Notes: a model not told the origin generated them from the sequence alone. DNA of 64,000 nucleotides from Aeromicrobium sp. Root472D3 (GCF_001426485.1 NZ_LMET01000001.1:420844-484843); one strand, 5' to 3'; counted from the stretch's first letter, positions 25,267 through 36,568 are shown. Made by a program: numbers and translations.

Positions 25267-25781
25267 ATGGCCCTCGAGCACGCGATCCTCGTCTCGCTCG
25301 CCGAGCGCGCCGCCTCCGGCTACGACCTGGCCCGGCGCTTCGACGCTTCGATCGGCCACTTCTGGAAAGCCAGCCACCAGCAGATCTACAAGGTGCTCGG
25401 CCGCATGGAGGCCGATGCCTGGGTCGTCTCCGAGCTCGTGCCGCAGGACGGTCGCCCCGACAAGAAGGTGTACGTCATCACCGCGGCGGGCCGCGACGAG
25501 CTCGCCCGCTGGGCGTCGACGACGACCCCGCCCGAGCACCTGCGCAGCGAGTTCGCGGTCAAGCTGCGCGCCCTGCCGTTCGGCGACGCCGCCGCGATCG
25601 TCGACGACGTCCGACAGCGCCGGCGTCACCACGAGGCGCAGCTGGCCTACTACCGCGACAGCGCGGCCCGGTTCTACCCGGACCCCGCGTCGCTGCCGAC
25701 GGACGAGCTCGGCGGGTGGCTGGTCCTCCGCGGCGGCATCCTCGGCGAGGAGACCGGCATCGCGTGGTGCGACGAGATCCT

Positions 25782-25809
<28 letters not shown>
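25267..25809 (+). CDS. PadR family transcriptional regulator
   Basis: This 180-residue regulator opens with MALEHAILVSLAERAASGYDLA, then the recognition region FWKASHQQIYKVLGRMEADAWV and the wing with DGRPDKKVYVITAAGRDEL, all typical of PadR winged helices. The C-terminal Vir-like helical domain follows (FAVKLRALPFGD, RRRRHHEAQLAYY). PadR proteins repress phenolic-acid or efflux genes when no ligand is bound. The ATG at 25267 matches the family N-terminus; an upstream in-frame ATG at 25222 would place the palindrome inside the gene. Its 3' end overlaps the convergent membrane-protein gene by 28 bases. Confidence 0.92.
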
Positions 25810-28069
<2,260 letters not shown>

Positions 28070-28077
28070 GCTGCACC

Positions 28078-28224
28078 ATGATCACCGCTCTGATCGTCCT
28101 GGCCGTCGTCGTCGGAATCGTCGGACTCGTGGCTCTCACGGGCCGCTCCGGTGCCGGGGGGCTCTCAGGTCCGGACGACCGCCGCGACCACACCCCGCCC
28201 CACCCCGGCGGCCAGGGGCGCTGA
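28078..28224 (+). CDS. Putative 48-residue single-helix membrane protein
   Basis: A short frame begins eight bases after fadH with ATG and reads MITALIVLAVVVGIVGLVAL, a clear membrane helix, then a Gly/Asp/Pro/His-rich tail ending PPHPGGQGR. It is small enough to be overlooked by gene finders. The close spacing suggests it could ride on the fadH transcript. I recognise no family, and no strong ribosome-binding site precedes it, so it may be a chance frame. Confidence 0.45.
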   Translation: MITALIVLAVVVGIVGLVALTGRSGAGGLSGPDDRRDHTPPHPGGQGR

Positions 28225-28271
28225 CGTCCGAAACGCCCCGAGACAGGTCGTCCCCGCGCTACGGTCCCCCC

Positions 28272-28619
28272 GTGACCGGCACCCGCACGTCCCGCTCCGG
28301 CACCGCCGTCGCGTGGGTCCTGTACGTCCTCCAGGTGCTGGGCTCGGCGCTCCTCGCCCTGCTCGCGATCACGTCGGTCTTCATGACCGACTCGTGCGGC
28401 AGCGTCAGCGCGGCCGACGAGCCCGCCGTGTGCGACACGTCGTACTTCGGAACGGTGCTGTTCGGGTACTGGATCGCGCTCGCCGTGCTGCTGGTGCTCG
28501 TGCCGATCGCGATCGTCCGGTCGTCCCGGCGGGGGCAGGCGGCCTGGGTGCGCGCCCTCGGCGGGCTCGTGCTCGCCGGAGCGCTGACGGTCCTGTTCGT
28601 CGTGCTGATGGTCCGCTGA
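28272..28619 (+). CDS. Small integral membrane protein, function unknown
   Basis: The 115-residue product has about three hydrophobic helices (residues about 13-37, 60-80 and 95-114) and an outer loop with two Cys (DSCGSVSAADEPAVCDTSYFG) that could form a disulfide. It starts with GTG at 28272 in a plausible position after a 47-base gap. I recognise no named family. Codon pattern and a continuous hydrophobic profile support it as a real gene. Confidence 0.68.
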   Translation: MTGTRTSRSGTAVAWVLYVLQVLGSALLALLAITSVFMTDSCGSVSAADEPAVCDTSYFGTVLFGYWIALAVLLVLVPIAIVRSSRRGQAAWVRALGGLVLAGALTVLFVVLMVR

Positions 28620-28644
28620 CCGCGTCGCCGGTGATACTGGCCCC

Positions 28645-29169
28645 ATGGCCACCCGCATCGTGCTGCTCCGCGCCGTCAACGTCGGCCCGGCCCAGCTGCC
28701 GATGGCCGACCTGCGGGCGATCGCGGCCGACCTCGGGGCGACCGACGTCCGCACGTACATCGCCTCGGGCAACCTGGTCGCCGACGTGCCGGGCGACCCG
28801 GCGGTGTTCGACCGGGCCCTCGAGCAGGCCGTCGAGCAGCGGTTCGGCTTCTTCCGCGACGTGATCTCCCGGACGCCCGACCAGGTCCGCTCCGCGCTGA
28901 GCGCCCACCCGTTCGAGGTGGTCGAGCCGAAGTACTCCTACGTCACCTTCCTCGCGGGCGAGCCGACGGCCGACGCGCTCGAGAAGGCCCGCTCGTTCGA
29001 GACCCACGACGACCGGTGGGACGTCGTCGGCGCCGAGATGCACGTCCGGTACGCCGACGGCGCGGGACGCCCGCAGATGAAGGCCGACGCGATCGGCCGC
29101 GCGCTCGGTGTCGCCGGCACCGCGCGCAACCTCAACACCGTCCGCAGGCTCGTCGAGCTCGCGGGCTGA
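28645..29169 (+). CDS. DUF1697 family protein
   Basis: The 174-residue product matches DUF1697: RIVLLRAVNVGPAQLPMADL at the start, TYIASGNLVAD near 42, an FFRDVISRTPDQV segment near 75, YVTFLAGEPT near 100, and an RNLNTVRRLVEL C-terminus. The family is common in bacteria and has no established biochemical role. It stands 25 bases after the membrane-protein gene in the same direction, possibly co-transcribed. The ATG gives the normal family N-terminus. Confidence 0.9.
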   Translation: MATRIVLLRAVNVGPAQLPMADLRAIAADLGATDVRTYIASGNLVADVPGDPAVFDRALEQAVEQRFGFFRDVISRTPDQVRSALSAHPFEVVEPKYSYVTFLAGEPTADALEKARSFETHDDRWDVVGAEMHVRYADGAGRPQMKADAIGRALGVAGTARNLNTVRRLVELAG

Positions 29170-29268
29170 TGCCCGGCATGCCCCCGCGACGACGGGGTAC
29201 CTGCCGGCCATGACCCCACTCCGCACGGGACGGTCGACCCGCCCCGACGAAGCGGCGGTGGGTCGCCG

Positions 29269-29841
29269 ATGACCGTCCTGATCATCGCCCTCGTCCTGCC
29301 CGCGACCCTCGCGCTCCTATCGCTGGCCCCGACCACCCGGCTCGAGCGGCGCATGGACACCGCGACGGACGAGGACCTGGCGTCGATCCGCCAGGGCAAC
29401 GAGTCGCCCGTCCACCTGTGGTTCCTGATCGGGTGGGGCGCGACGACGCTCTTCGGTGCGGTGTTCCTGCTGGTGCGGGGGCAGTCGATCGGGTACGCCT
29501 GGCTCGGCGTGGCAGCGCTCTGGGCCGTGGCGGCCGTGACGACCCGGCGGCAACGCCAACGCGTGCTGGCCGTGCTGGGCGAGCGCGGACGGGTCGAGCG
29601 GACGGCACGCTACCGGGACCGAGCGGCCCTCTCCTACCGCTGGGGCTCGGCCGCCCTGCTCGGCTACGTCGGCCAGCGGTTCGTCCAGTACGCCTACCCC
29701 GGGCAACGCCCGGACGGCGCGTCGCTCGCCGTCGGCATCTTCGCCGTCGTCTTCCTGGCCGGCATCGTCGGCTTCGCCGTCGTCCGCACCCGCATGTACC
29801 TGTCGGGCGACGACCTCGACGTCCCGGACGTACGCTCGTGA
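29269..29841 (+). CDS. Integral membrane protein, function unknown
   Basis: The 190-residue product has an N-terminal helix (MTVLIIALVLPATLALLSLA), two central helices around residues 45-85, a basic cytoplasmic loop (TTRRQRQRVLAVLGERGRVER) and two C-terminal helices. I do not recognise a family. The ATG at 29269 overlaps the TGA of a 20-codon upstream frame (29210-29272), which could couple its translation. Its stop overlaps the GTG of the sirtuin gene (GTGA), so the two are probably one operon. Confidence 0.68.
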   Translation: MTVLIIALVLPATLALLSLAPTTRLERRMDTATDEDLASIRQGNESPVHLWFLIGWGATTLFGAVFLLVRGQSIGYAWLGVAALWAVAAVTTRRQRQRVLAVLGERGRVERTARYRDRAALSYRWGSAALLGYVGQRFVQYAYPGQRPDGASLAVGIFAVVFLAGIVGFAVVRTRMYLSGDDLDVPDVRS

Positions 29842-30635
29842 GCGTGGATCCCCTCGACGTCCTCGGCGACCGCACGTGGCTCGTGCTCACGGGCGCGGGC
29901 GTCTCGACCGACTCGGGCATCCCCGACTACCGCGGGCCGGGCTCGACGCCCCGCACGCCGATCACGTACCAGGAGTTCGTCCGGACGGTCGAGGGGCGGC
30001 AGCGCTACTGGGCCCGCTCCCACGTGGGGTGGACCCGCATGTGGCACGCCGACCCCAACGCGACGCACCACGCCCTCGTCGCGCTGCAGGACGCCGGCCG
30101 CCTGACGGGCCTGATCACCCAGAACGTCGACGGGCTGCACGAGCAGGCCGGGCACCGCGACGTGATCGACCTGCACGGCCGCATCGACCGCGTCGTCTGC
30201 CTGGGGTGCCACGAGATCACGACCCGCGCCGCGCTGCACGAGCGCCTGACGGCGCTCAACCCCGGGTTCGAGCAGCGCACCGGCGAGCTGGCGCCCGACG
30301 GCGACGTCGTCCTGCGCGAGACCGACGACTTCGTCGTCGCGCCGTGCCGCACGTGTGGCGGCGACCTCAAGCCCGATGTCGTGTTCTTCGGCGAGAACGT
30401 GCCGAAGGAGCGGGTCGAGCGGTCGTACGCGCTGGTCGCCGAGGCCGAGGCCCTCGTCGTGCTCGGCTCGTCGCTGCACGTCATGTCGGGCCTGCGCTTC
30501 GTCAAGGCGGCCCACCAGCGGGGCATCCCGATCGTCATCGTCAACCGCGGGACGACCCGGGGCGACCCGCTCGCCACCCACAAGGTCGACGCAGGCGTGG
30601 CCGAGACGCTCGCGACTTCGCTACGGTTCGTCTGA
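29838..30635 (+). CDS. Sir2 family NAD-dependent protein deacylase (sirtuin)
   Basis: The 265-residue sirtuin has the NAD-binding GAGVSTDSGIPDYRG near residue 16, TQNVDGLHEQAGH near 93 with the catalytic His of DLHGRI near 113, and a zinc ribbon formed by CLGC and CRTC. VVFFGENVPK and VLGSSLHVMSGL complete the Rossmann part. It removes acyl groups from protein lysines with NAD, possibly tuning acyl-CoA-consuming enzymes. The GTG at 29838 overlaps the preceding stop; a GTG at 29844 is equally possible. Substrates are not evident from context. Confidence 0.94.
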   Translation: MSVDPLDVLGDRTWLVLTGAGVSTDSGIPDYRGPGSTPRTPITYQEFVRTVEGRQRYWARSHVGWTRMWHADPNATHHALVALQDAGRLTGLITQNVDGLHEQAGHRDVIDLHGRIDRVVCLGCHEITTRAALHERLTALNPGFEQRTGELAPDGDVVLRETDDFVVAPCRTCGGDLKPDVVFFGENVPKERVERSYALVAEAEALVVLGSSLHVMSGLRFVKAAHQRGIPIVIVNRGTTRGDPLATHKVDAGVAETLATSLRFV

Positions 30636-30667
30636 CCGCACAGCCTCTCTCGGACGAAGGACTCCCC

Positions 30668-31384
30668 ATGAGCGACTCCACGCCGCCGCCTCCCCCGCCG
30701 GGTTACCAGCCCCCGGGCCAGCAGCCGTACGGGCAGCAGCCGCCTGCCTACCAGCCCCCGCCCCCGCCGTACGGCGCCCCGGCCGTCGCCAGCGTTCCCG
30801 GCGGCTACCCCGTCTCGTTCCAGTTCGCCTCGCCCGGCAAGATCGCCCGCTGGCGTCCGTTCGTGCACTGGCTGCTGGCGATCCCGCACTTCATCGTGCT
30901 CTACGTCCTGCAGATCGTCGCCCAGGTGCTCGCCTTCGTGGCCTGGTTCACGGGCGTCTTCGCCGGCAAGGTCCCGGAGGGCCTGCAGGGGCTCATCATC
31001 GCGACGCTCCGCTACTCGGCGCGCACGCAGACCTACGTGTTCTTCATGCGCGAGGAGTACCCGCCCTTCACCTTCGACACCCAGTTCGCCGATCCGGGCA
31101 CCGACCCGCGCACGCGCGTCGAGGTCGTCCCGGCGATCGAGGGCCGCAGCCGGCTCAGCATCTTCTTCCGGATCTTCCTGCTGATCCCCCACGCGATCGT
31201 CTCGTTCTTCCTGGTCATCGCGTTGTACGTCGTCTACATCATCGGCTGGTTCGCCGTCATCATCCTCGGACGCTGGCCGTCGGGTCTCGAGTCGTTCATG
31301 GTCGGCTTCATCCGCTGGACGACGCGCTACACCGCGTACGCCTTCCTCGTGACGGACGACTTCCCGCCGTTCGGCTTCGAGTAG
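30668..31384 (+). CDS. DUF4389 membrane protein with Pro/Gln-rich N-terminus
   Basis: The 238-residue product begins with a low-complexity cytoplasmic tail rich in Pro, Gln, Tyr and Gly (residues 1-45, repeating QQP-YG and PPPPYG), followed by two membrane-helix pairs. The conserved DUF4389 pieces RWRPFVHWLLAIPHFIVLY and RIFLLIPHAIVSFFL are clear, as are FMREEYPPFTFD and VTDDFPPFGFE. The function is unknown. Thirty-two bases separate it from the sirtuin stop, so co-transcription is possible. An ACGAAGGACTCCCC leader supplies a plausible ribosome-binding site. Confidence 0.88.
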   Translation: MSDSTPPPPPPGYQPPGQQPYGQQPPAYQPPPPPYGAPAVASVPGGYPVSFQFASPGKIARWRPFVHWLLAIPHFIVLYVLQIVAQVLAFVAWFTGVFAGKVPEGLQGLIIATLRYSARTQTYVFFMREEYPPFTFDTQFADPGTDPRTRVEVVPAIEGRSRLSIFFRIFLLIPHAIVSFFLVIALYVVYIIGWFAVIILGRWPSGLESFMVGFIRWTTRYTAYAFLVTDDFPPFGFE

Positions 31385-31403
31385 CGGCCCCGGGCGGGCG
31401 CCC

Positions 31404-31422
31404 GCGTCAGCTCAGCTGACGC
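31404..31422. repeat. 19-bp palindrome at serA 3' end
   Basis: GCGTCAGCTCAGCTGACGC is a perfect palindrome (nine-base arms, one-base centre) covering the serA stop, between convergent serA and the DUF4389 gene. A second 12-bp palindrome (GCGGGCGCCCGC) overlaps it at 31394-31405. They may act as a two-way terminator, although the loops are too tight for an ordinary hairpin. Confidence 0.4.
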
Positions 31423-32678
31423 AGGCGCACCGTCTCGGGCAGCTTCGCGAGCTCCTGCAGCACCTCGGCGCCGACCTCGGCGGCGACGTCGGTCAGCACG
31501 TAGCCGATCTCGCCGCGCGTCGACAGCGACTGGGCCTCGATGTTGACGCCGTGCTCGCCCAGCAGGCCGTTGATGCGCGCCAGGACGCCCGGGGCGTTGC
31601 GGTGCACGAGGGCCAGCCGGTGCTTCGTCGTGTCGGCCGGCAGGTTGATGCCCGGCATGTTGACGCTCAGCGACGTGCCGCCGAACGACGCGTACGAGCG
31701 CAGCTTGGACGCCACGAAGCGTCCGATGTCCTGCTGCGCCTCCTCGGTCGAGCCGCCGACGTGCGGCGTGAGGATGACGTTCTTGAGCCCGCGCAGGTCG
31801 GACTCGAAGGCGTCGCCCTGCCGCTTGGGCTCGATCGGGAAGACGTCGACCGCCGCGCCGGCGATGTGGCCCGACTCGATGTGCCGGCGCAGGGCGGCGG
31901 TGTCGACGGCGATGCCGCGCGACAGGTTGAGCAGCAGGGAGCGCGGCTTCATCTGCCGCATCTCGTCGTCGCCGAACAGACCGGCGTTGCCCGGACGTCC
32001 GTCGACGTGCAGGGTCACGACGTCGGCGACCGCGAGCAGCTCCTCGAGCGTCGAGCAGCGCTTGGCGTTGCCGAGCGCGAGCTTGTCGTCGATGTCGAAG
32101 AAGACGACCGACAGGCCGAGGGCCTCGGCGATGACCGACAGCTGGCTGCCGATGTTGCCGTAGCCGATGATGCCGAGCGTGCGACCACGGATCTCGTGGC
32201 TGCCGGCGGCCGACTTGTTCCACACGCCGGCGTGCATGTCGGTCGACTTCTCGTGCAGGCGGCGCGCCAGCGAGATGATCTCGGCGATCGCGAGCTCGAC
32301 GACGCTGCGCGTGTTGGAGTAGGGCGCGTTGAACACCGCGACACCGCGCTGGGTCGTGGCGGCCAGGTCGATCTGGTTGGTGCCGATGCAGAACGCACCG
32401 ATCGCGAGCAGGTCGGGGGCGGCGTCGAGGACCTTCTCGGTGATGTAGGTCGTCGAGCGGATGCCCAGCAGGTGCACGCCCTGGATCGCCTCGATGAGGT
32501 CGTCCTCGCCGAGGGCCCCGTCACGGGTCTCGACCTGGAAGCCCTTGCCCCGCAGGAACTCGGCGCCGTCGGTGTGGATGTTCTCGAGCAGCAGCACGCG
32601 GACGTCGCCGTCGTCGAGCAGCGCGGTCGGGCTCGATCCGTCGGGACGGTGATCGGTGTTCGTCATGGTCATCATCAT
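31407..32678 (-). CDS. serA: D-3-phosphoglycerate dehydrogenase with ACT domain
   Basis: The 423-residue enzyme oxidises 3-phosphoglycerate with NAD, the first step of serine synthesis. The Rossmann motif GIIGYGNIGSQ is near residue 170. The catalytic Arg lies in NLSRGIAVD and the His in TPHVGGSTEEA. A C-terminal ACT domain (about residues 350-423, HRNAPGVLARINGLLGEHGVN) is present, the serine-sensing module of the short E. coli type. The long mycobacterial type with an extra intervening domain is excluded by length. The first of four Met codons was taken because GGAGG lies eight bases before it. A GTCAGC/GCTGAC hairpin precedes the ribosome-binding site. Confidence 0.94.
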   Translation of the reverse strand: MMMTMTNTDHRPDGSSPTALLDDGDVRVLLLENIHTDGAEFLRGKGFQVETRDGALGEDDLIEAIQGVHLLGIRSTTYITEKVLDAAPDLLAIGAFCIGTNQIDLAATTQRGVAVFNAPYSNTRSVVELAIAEIISLARRLHEKSTDMHAGVWNKSAAGSHEIRGRTLGIIGYGNIGSQLSVIAEALGLSVVFFDIDDKLALGNAKRCSTLEELLAVADVVTLHVDGRPGNAGLFGDDEMRQMKPRSLLLNLSRGIAVDTAALRRHIESGHIAGAAVDVFPIEPKRQGDAFESDLRGLKNVILTPHVGGSTEEAQQDIGRFVASKLRSYASFGGTSLSVNMPGINLPADTTKHRLALVHRNAPGVLARINGLLGEHGVNIEAQSLSTRGEIGYVLTDVAAEVGAEVLQELAKLPETVRLRQLS

Positions 32679-32814
32679 CTCTGGTGCCTCCAGTCAGCGG
32701 AACTCGGCTGACGTGGGGCCCAGGCGAACGGTCCCAGTGTCGTGTGTGTCGGTGGTTCGCAGCGCTCCCCGGTGGTAGCCACCTCAACGCCAGTCGCGTC
32801 TGCTTGCACCGAGT

Positions 32815-33240
32815 CTAGCGGGACACGCCGGTGAACTTCTCCAGCATCTCGGCGGGGACCTCGCGGTCGAGGTTGGCCAGGCGCACCTGCCCCTGCGCGA
32901 TGAGCCGACCATCCTGGTCGAGCGAGTCGAGGTGCCACAGCTGCTGGCCACGACCGCGGTGGATCGGGGTCGCGGTGACCGTGATGGTGTCGCCCACCGC
33001 CGCCTGCCGGATGAAGTCGGTCGAGTTGTTGGTGCCGACCACGACGCCCCTGCCGTCGAGCCAGATCTGGCCCGCGATGCTCGCGGTCGACTCGTGGACG
33101 GCGCAGTAGACGCCACCGTGCGGGATGCCGAACGGCTGGAGGTGCTTCTCGCCGAGCGTGAAGCGGACGACGACCTTGTCGGGACCTGCCTCGACGTGCT
33201 CGACGTCGAGCACCCCGTCCAGTCCTGGAATGTCACTCAT
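32815..33240 (-). CDS. PaaI family hotdog-fold thioesterase
   Basis: The 141-residue product has the PaaI-type hotdog signature GIPHGGVYCAVHESTAS near residue 40, with the active-site region His-Gly-Gly and the Glu of VHES, followed by VVVGTNNSTDFIRQAAVGD. Such enzymes hydrolyse phenylacetyl-CoA-type or DHNA-CoA thioesters in the cytoplasm. No menaquinone or phenylacetate genes are visible, so the substrate is open. The ATG at 33240 gives the usual length. It is divergent from the copper operon across the CsoR box region and 136 bases upstream of serA in the same direction. Confidence 0.88.
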   Translation of the reverse strand: MSDIPGLDGVLDVEHVEAGPDKVVVRFTLGEKHLQPFGIPHGGVYCAVHESTASIAGQIWLDGRGVVVGTNNSTDFIRQAAVGDTITVTATPIHRGRGQQLWHLDSLDQDGRLIAQGQVRLANLDREVPAEMLEKFTGVSR

Positions 33241-33283
33241 GGGGCCAGCGTAGGGCGTCCGTTCCTGGGAGCCCTTGAACGGT

Positions 33284-33300
33284 ATACCCCCTAGGGGTAT
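33284..33300 (+). promoter_or_regulatory. CsoR copper operator
   Basis: ATACCCCCTAGGGGTAT has seven-base inverted arms (ATACCCC/GGGGTAT), matching the GC-rich pseudo-palindrome recognised by CsoR repressors. It ends ten bases before the DUF305 gene that opens the copper operon. Apo-CsoR binds such sites and cuprous copper releases it. Confidence 0.88.
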
Positions 33301-33310
33301 GTTCGGAGTC

Positions 33311-33835
33311 ATGAACAAGCTGATCGCACTCCTCGCGGCGCTGCCGCTCGTCCTCGTCGCGGCCTGCGGCTCGTCCAACGAGTCCGACGCCGGTCACGGC
33401 GACGCCGACGTCGCCTTCGTCCAGCAGATGGTTCCGCACCACGAGCAGGCCGTCGAGATGGCCGACATGGCCGAGCGCGCCGACGCCTCGGCCGACGTGA
33501 AGGCCCTCGCCGCCCAGATCGAGGCCGCGCAGGGTCCCGAGATCGCGACGATGAAGACGTGGCTCGACGACTGGGACGTCCCGTCGGACCACGCCGGCCA
33601 CGACATGGGCGACGGGATGATGAGTGACTCCGACATGACCGGGCTCGCGCAGCTCTCCGGGGCCGCGTTCGACCAGGAGTGGCTCACCCTGATGATCGAG
33701 CACCACGAGGGGGCCGTCGCCATGGCGCGCACCGAGCTGGCCGACGGCCGGGACGCTCGCGCGCAGAAGCTCGCCCGTCAGGTCATCGCCGACCAGCAGC
33801 GCGAGATCGCGACGATGAAGGGGCTGCTCGGATGA
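33311..33835 (+). CDS. DUF305 lipoprotein (copper-operon associated)
   Basis: The 174-residue protein starts with MNKLIALLAALPLVLVAAC, a lipoprotein signal ending in VAAC, so it should be anchored outside the membrane. Two ferritin-like DUF305 halves each carry a His pair: VQQMVPHHEQAVEMADM near residue 40 and LMIEHHEGAVAMARTEL near 127, with a Met/His/Asp-rich linker (HAGHDMGDGMMSDSDM) between. The His/Met content and the CsoR box suggest extracytoplasmic copper binding or handling. It is first in the operon and its stop overlaps the csoR ATG (ATGA). An earlier in-frame start at 33275 would lie before the operator and was rejected. Confidence 0.9.
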   Translation: MNKLIALLAALPLVLVAACGSSNESDAGHGDADVAFVQQMVPHHEQAVEMADMAERADASADVKALAAQIEAAQGPEIATMKTWLDDWDVPSDHAGHDMGDGMMSDSDMTGLAQLSGAAFDQEWLTLMIEHHEGAVAMARTELADGRDARAQKLARQVIADQQREIATMKGLLG

Positions 33836-34131
33836 CCGGCGACCACGCGGCACCCGGCTACAGCGACGACAAGGTCGCGGTGCTCAAGCGCCTCAAGCGC
33901 ATCGAGGGGCAGGTGCGCGGCCTGACCCGCATGGTCGAGGACGACACCTACTGCATCGACGTCCTGACGCAGGTCTCGGCGACGACCAAGGCGCTCGAGG
34001 CCGTCGCGCTGAAGCTGCTCGACGAGCACCTCGCCCACTGCGTCGTCGACGCCGCCCGCGCCGGCGGCGACGAGGCCGACCTGAAGGTCAAGGAGGCGTC
34101 GCAGGCCATCGCACGCCTCGTCCGTTCCTAG
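33832..34131 (+). CDS. csoR: Copper-sensing transcriptional repressor CsoR
   Basis: This 99-residue all-helical repressor has the family opening [21 protein letters not shown] and the C-H-C copper site: Cys in DTYCIDV, then His and Cys spaced H-x3-C in EHLAHC. Copper(I) binding releases it from DNA. Position within its own operon, behind the palindrome at 33284, implies autoregulation. Related RcnR and formaldehyde-sensing FrmR proteins lack this exact Cys/His set, so copper is the best call. The ATG overlaps the DUF305 stop. Confidence 0.94.
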   Translation: MTGDHAAPGYSDDKVAVLKRLKRIEGQVRGLTRMVEDDTYCIDVLTQVSATTKALEAVALKLLDEHLAHCVVDAARAGGDEADLKVKEASQAIARLVRS

Positions 34132-34154
34132 ACCGTCCACCGAGAGGACCCACC

Positions 34155-34367
34155 ATGACCACCGAGACCTACCGCGTCACCGGCATGACCTGCGGCCACT
34201 GCGTCACCGCCGTGACCGAGGAGCTCACGGCGCTCCCCGACGTCACCTCCGTGACGGTCGACCTCGTCGCGGGGGGCACGTCCGACGTCACGGTCGAGAG
34301 CGGCACGCCCCTCGACCGACAGGACGTCGTCCGCGCCGTCGACGAAGCCGGGTACGCGCTCGCATGA
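34155..34367 (+). CDS. copZ: Heavy-metal-associated (HMA) copper chaperone
   Basis: The 70-residue protein is a single ferredoxin-like HMA domain with the copper site GMTCGHC at residues 10-16. It should carry cuprous copper in the cytoplasm and hand it to the P-type ATPase encoded next. GAGAGGA lies upstream of the ATG. Its stop overlaps the copA ATG (ATGA), and it follows csoR by 23 bases, giving the compact order regulator, chaperone, pump. Confidence 0.92.
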   Translation: MTTETYRVTGMTCGHCVTAVTEELTALPDVTSVTVDLVAGGTSDVTVESGTPLDRQDVVRAVDEAGYALA

Positions 34368-36535
34368 GCACCCTCAGGCTCGACATCGCCGGCATGACCT
34401 GCACGTCGTGCGCCGCGCGGGTCGAGAAGAAGCTCAACCGGCTCGACGGCGTCGAGGCCACGGTCAACTACGCCACCGAGAAGGCCACGGTCACCGTCGC
34501 CGACGAGGTCGACGTGCAGTCGTTGATCGACACCGTGGCGGCGACGGGGTACTCCGCGAGCCTGCCGACGCCGACGTCGACGCACGAGCAGCACGACGAC
34601 CTCCACGGCACCTCGTCGATGCGGCGGCGGCTGCGCGTCTCCGCGGCCCTCGCCCTTCCCGTGGCGCTGCTGTCGATGGTGCCCGCCTGGCAGTTCGACC
34701 TGTGGCAGTGGCTCGCCCTCGCGCTGGCCACACCGGTCGTGACGTGGGGCGCGTACCCGTTCCACCGGGCCGCCTGGGTCAACCTGCGTCACGGCGCGGT
34801 CACGATGGACACCTTGGTCAGCGTCGGCGTGGGCGCGGCCTACGTCTGGTCGCTGTGGGCCCTGTTCGTCGGCGACGCCGGCATGACGGGCATGACGATG
34901 CGGTTCTCGCTGCTGCCGTCCGACACGGGGCACGACGAGATCTACCTCGAGGTCGCGGCAGCCGTCACGGTCTTCATCCTCGCGGGGCACTACCTCGAGG
35001 CCAGCGCCAAGGTGCGGTCGAGCGCGGCGCTGCGGGCCCTCATGGACCTCGGGGTCCGCGACGTCACGGTGCTGCGCGACGACGGACGCGAGCAGACCGT
35101 CGCGCTCGCCGAGCTCGCCGACGGCGACCGCTTCGTCGTGCGTCCGGGCGAGAAGATCGCGACCGACGGCATCGTCGAGAGCGGCACGTCGTCGGTCGAC
35201 GAGTCGATGCTGACGGGTGAGCCCGTGCCGGTCGACGTGGGCCCCGACGACGTCGTCACGGGCGCGACGGTCAACCACGGCGGACGCCTGGTCGTGCGCG
35301 CCACCGCGGTCGGGGACGACACCCGCCTGTCGCAGATGGCCCGGCTCGTCGAGCAGGCCCAGGAGGGCAAGGCCGACGTCCAGCGTCTCGCCGACCGCGT
35401 GTCGGCGTGGTTCGTGCCCGCCGTCATCGTCCTGGCGGCGGTGACCCTGGCGGCCTGGGTCGCGACGGGGCACTCGTGGACCGAGGCGTTCACGGCCGCC
35501 GTCGCGGTGCTGATCATCGCCTGCCCGTGCGCGCTCGGCCTCGCCACGCCGACGGCCCTCATGGTGGGCACGGGACGCGGCGCCCAGCTCGGCATCCTGA
35601 TCAAGGGCCCGCAGGTGCTCGAGTCGACCCGCGCCGTCGACACCGTCGTGCTCGACAAGACCGGCACCGTCACGACCGGGGCGATGAGCGTCGTGTCGGT
35701 CGACCCGGCCCCGGGCGTCGACGAGGGCGAGCTGCGGCGCGTCGCCGCCTCGCTCGAGCACTCGTCCGAGCACCCCATCGCACGGGCCGTGGCGACGCTG
35801 GCCGACCCGGTCGACGTCGTCGACTTCGCCAACCACGCGGGGTTCGGCGTCAGTGGTCTCGTCGACGGTCGGGCCGCGCTCGTCGGACGTCCGTCGTGGC
35901 TGCGCGAGCAGGGCGTCGAGGTCACCGCGCCCACGCGCCGCACGGGCACGACCGTCGCCGTCGCCTGGGACGGCGAGCTCCGGGGCACGATCACCGTCGC
36001 CGACACGATCAAGCCGACGTCGGCGGGGGCCGTCGCCGACCTGCGCGCCCTGGGGCTGGAGCCCGTCCTGCTGACGGGCGACAACCGCGCCGTCGCCGAG
36101 TCGGTGGCCGCCGAGGTCGGCATCGACCGGGTCGTCGCCGACGTCACCCCGGCCGACAAGCTGCGGGTCGTCCGCGAGCTGCAGGCCGAGGGCCGCGCCG
36201 TCGCGATGGTAGGCGACGGCGTCAACGACGCCGCGGCGCTGGCCGCGTCCGATCTCGGCATCGCGATGGGCACCGGGACCGACGTCGCGATCGAGGCCTC
36301 CGACCTGACGCTCGTGAAGGGCGACCTCGCCACCGCGGTCGACGCCGTCCGCCTGTCCCGCGCGACGCTGCGCACCATCAAGGGCAACCTCTTCTGGGCC
36401 TTCGCCTACAACGTCGCCGCGATCCCGTTGGCCGCGCTGGGCTTCCTGAACCCGCTCATCGCGGGGCTCGCCATGGCCTTCAGCAGCGTCTTCGTCGTCA
36501 CGAACAGCCTGCGCCTGCGCCGCTTCGAGGCCTGA
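34364..36535 (+). CDS. copA: Copper-exporting P1B-type ATPase
   Basis: This 723-residue pump has one N-terminal HMA domain ([15 protein letters not shown] near residue 10) and about eight membrane helices. It also carries the actuator motif LTGEPVPV near 283, the intramembrane copper motif CPC at residues 387-389, the phosphorylation site DKTGTVTTG near 430, SEHPIA near 468 and the hinge [10 protein letters not shown] near 620. CPC with a CxxC HMA domain indicates cuprous copper export (or silver). It is the last gene of the operon and is followed directly by a strong hairpin. Induction by copper through CsoR is expected. Confidence 0.95.
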   Translation: MSTLRLDIAGMTCTSCAARVEKKLNRLDGVEATVNYATEKATVTVADEVDVQSLIDTVAATGYSASLPTPTSTHEQHDDLHGTSSMRRRLRVSAALALPVALLSMVPAWQFDLWQWLALALATPVVTWGAYPFHRAAWVNLRHGAVTMDTLVSVGVGAAYVWSLWALFVGDAGMTGMTMRFSLLPSDTGHDEIYLEVAAAVTVFILAGHYLEASAKVRSSAALRALMDLGVRDVTVLRDDGREQTVALAELADGDRFVVRPGEKIATDGIVESGTSSVDESMLTGEPVPVDVGPDDVVTGATVNHGGRLVVRATAVGDDTRLSQMARLVEQAQEGKADVQRLADRVSAWFVPAVIVLAAVTLAAWVATGHSWTEAFTAAVAVLIIACPCALGLATPTALMVGTGRGAQLGILIKGPQVLESTRAVDTVVLDKTGTVTTGAMSVVSVDPAPGVDEGELRRVAASLEHSSEHPIARAVATLADPVDVVDFANHAGFGVSGLVDGRAALVGRPSWLREQGVEVTAPTRRTGTTVAVAWDGELRGTITVADTIKPTSAGAVADLRALGLEPVLLTGDNRAVAESVAAEVGIDRVVADVTPADKLRVVRELQAEGRAVAMVGDGVNDAAALAASDLGIAMGTGTDVAIEASDLTLVKGDLATAVDAVRLSRATLRTIKGNLFWAFAYNVAAIPLAALGFLNPLIAGLAMAFSSVFVVTNSLRLRRFEA

Positions 36536-36540
36536 GGACC

Positions 36541-36568
36541 GCCCCCGACCGGAATACCGGTCGGGGGC
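36541..36568 (+). terminator. Strong hairpin terminator after copA
   Basis: Perfect 12-bp arms GCCCCCGACCGG and CCGGTCGGGGGC flank an AATA loop, beginning six bases past the copA stop. It should end the copper operon. The next gene starts only 18 bases beyond it, so that gene needs its own promoter, possibly within the hairpin region, or relies on read-through. Confidence 0.85.
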
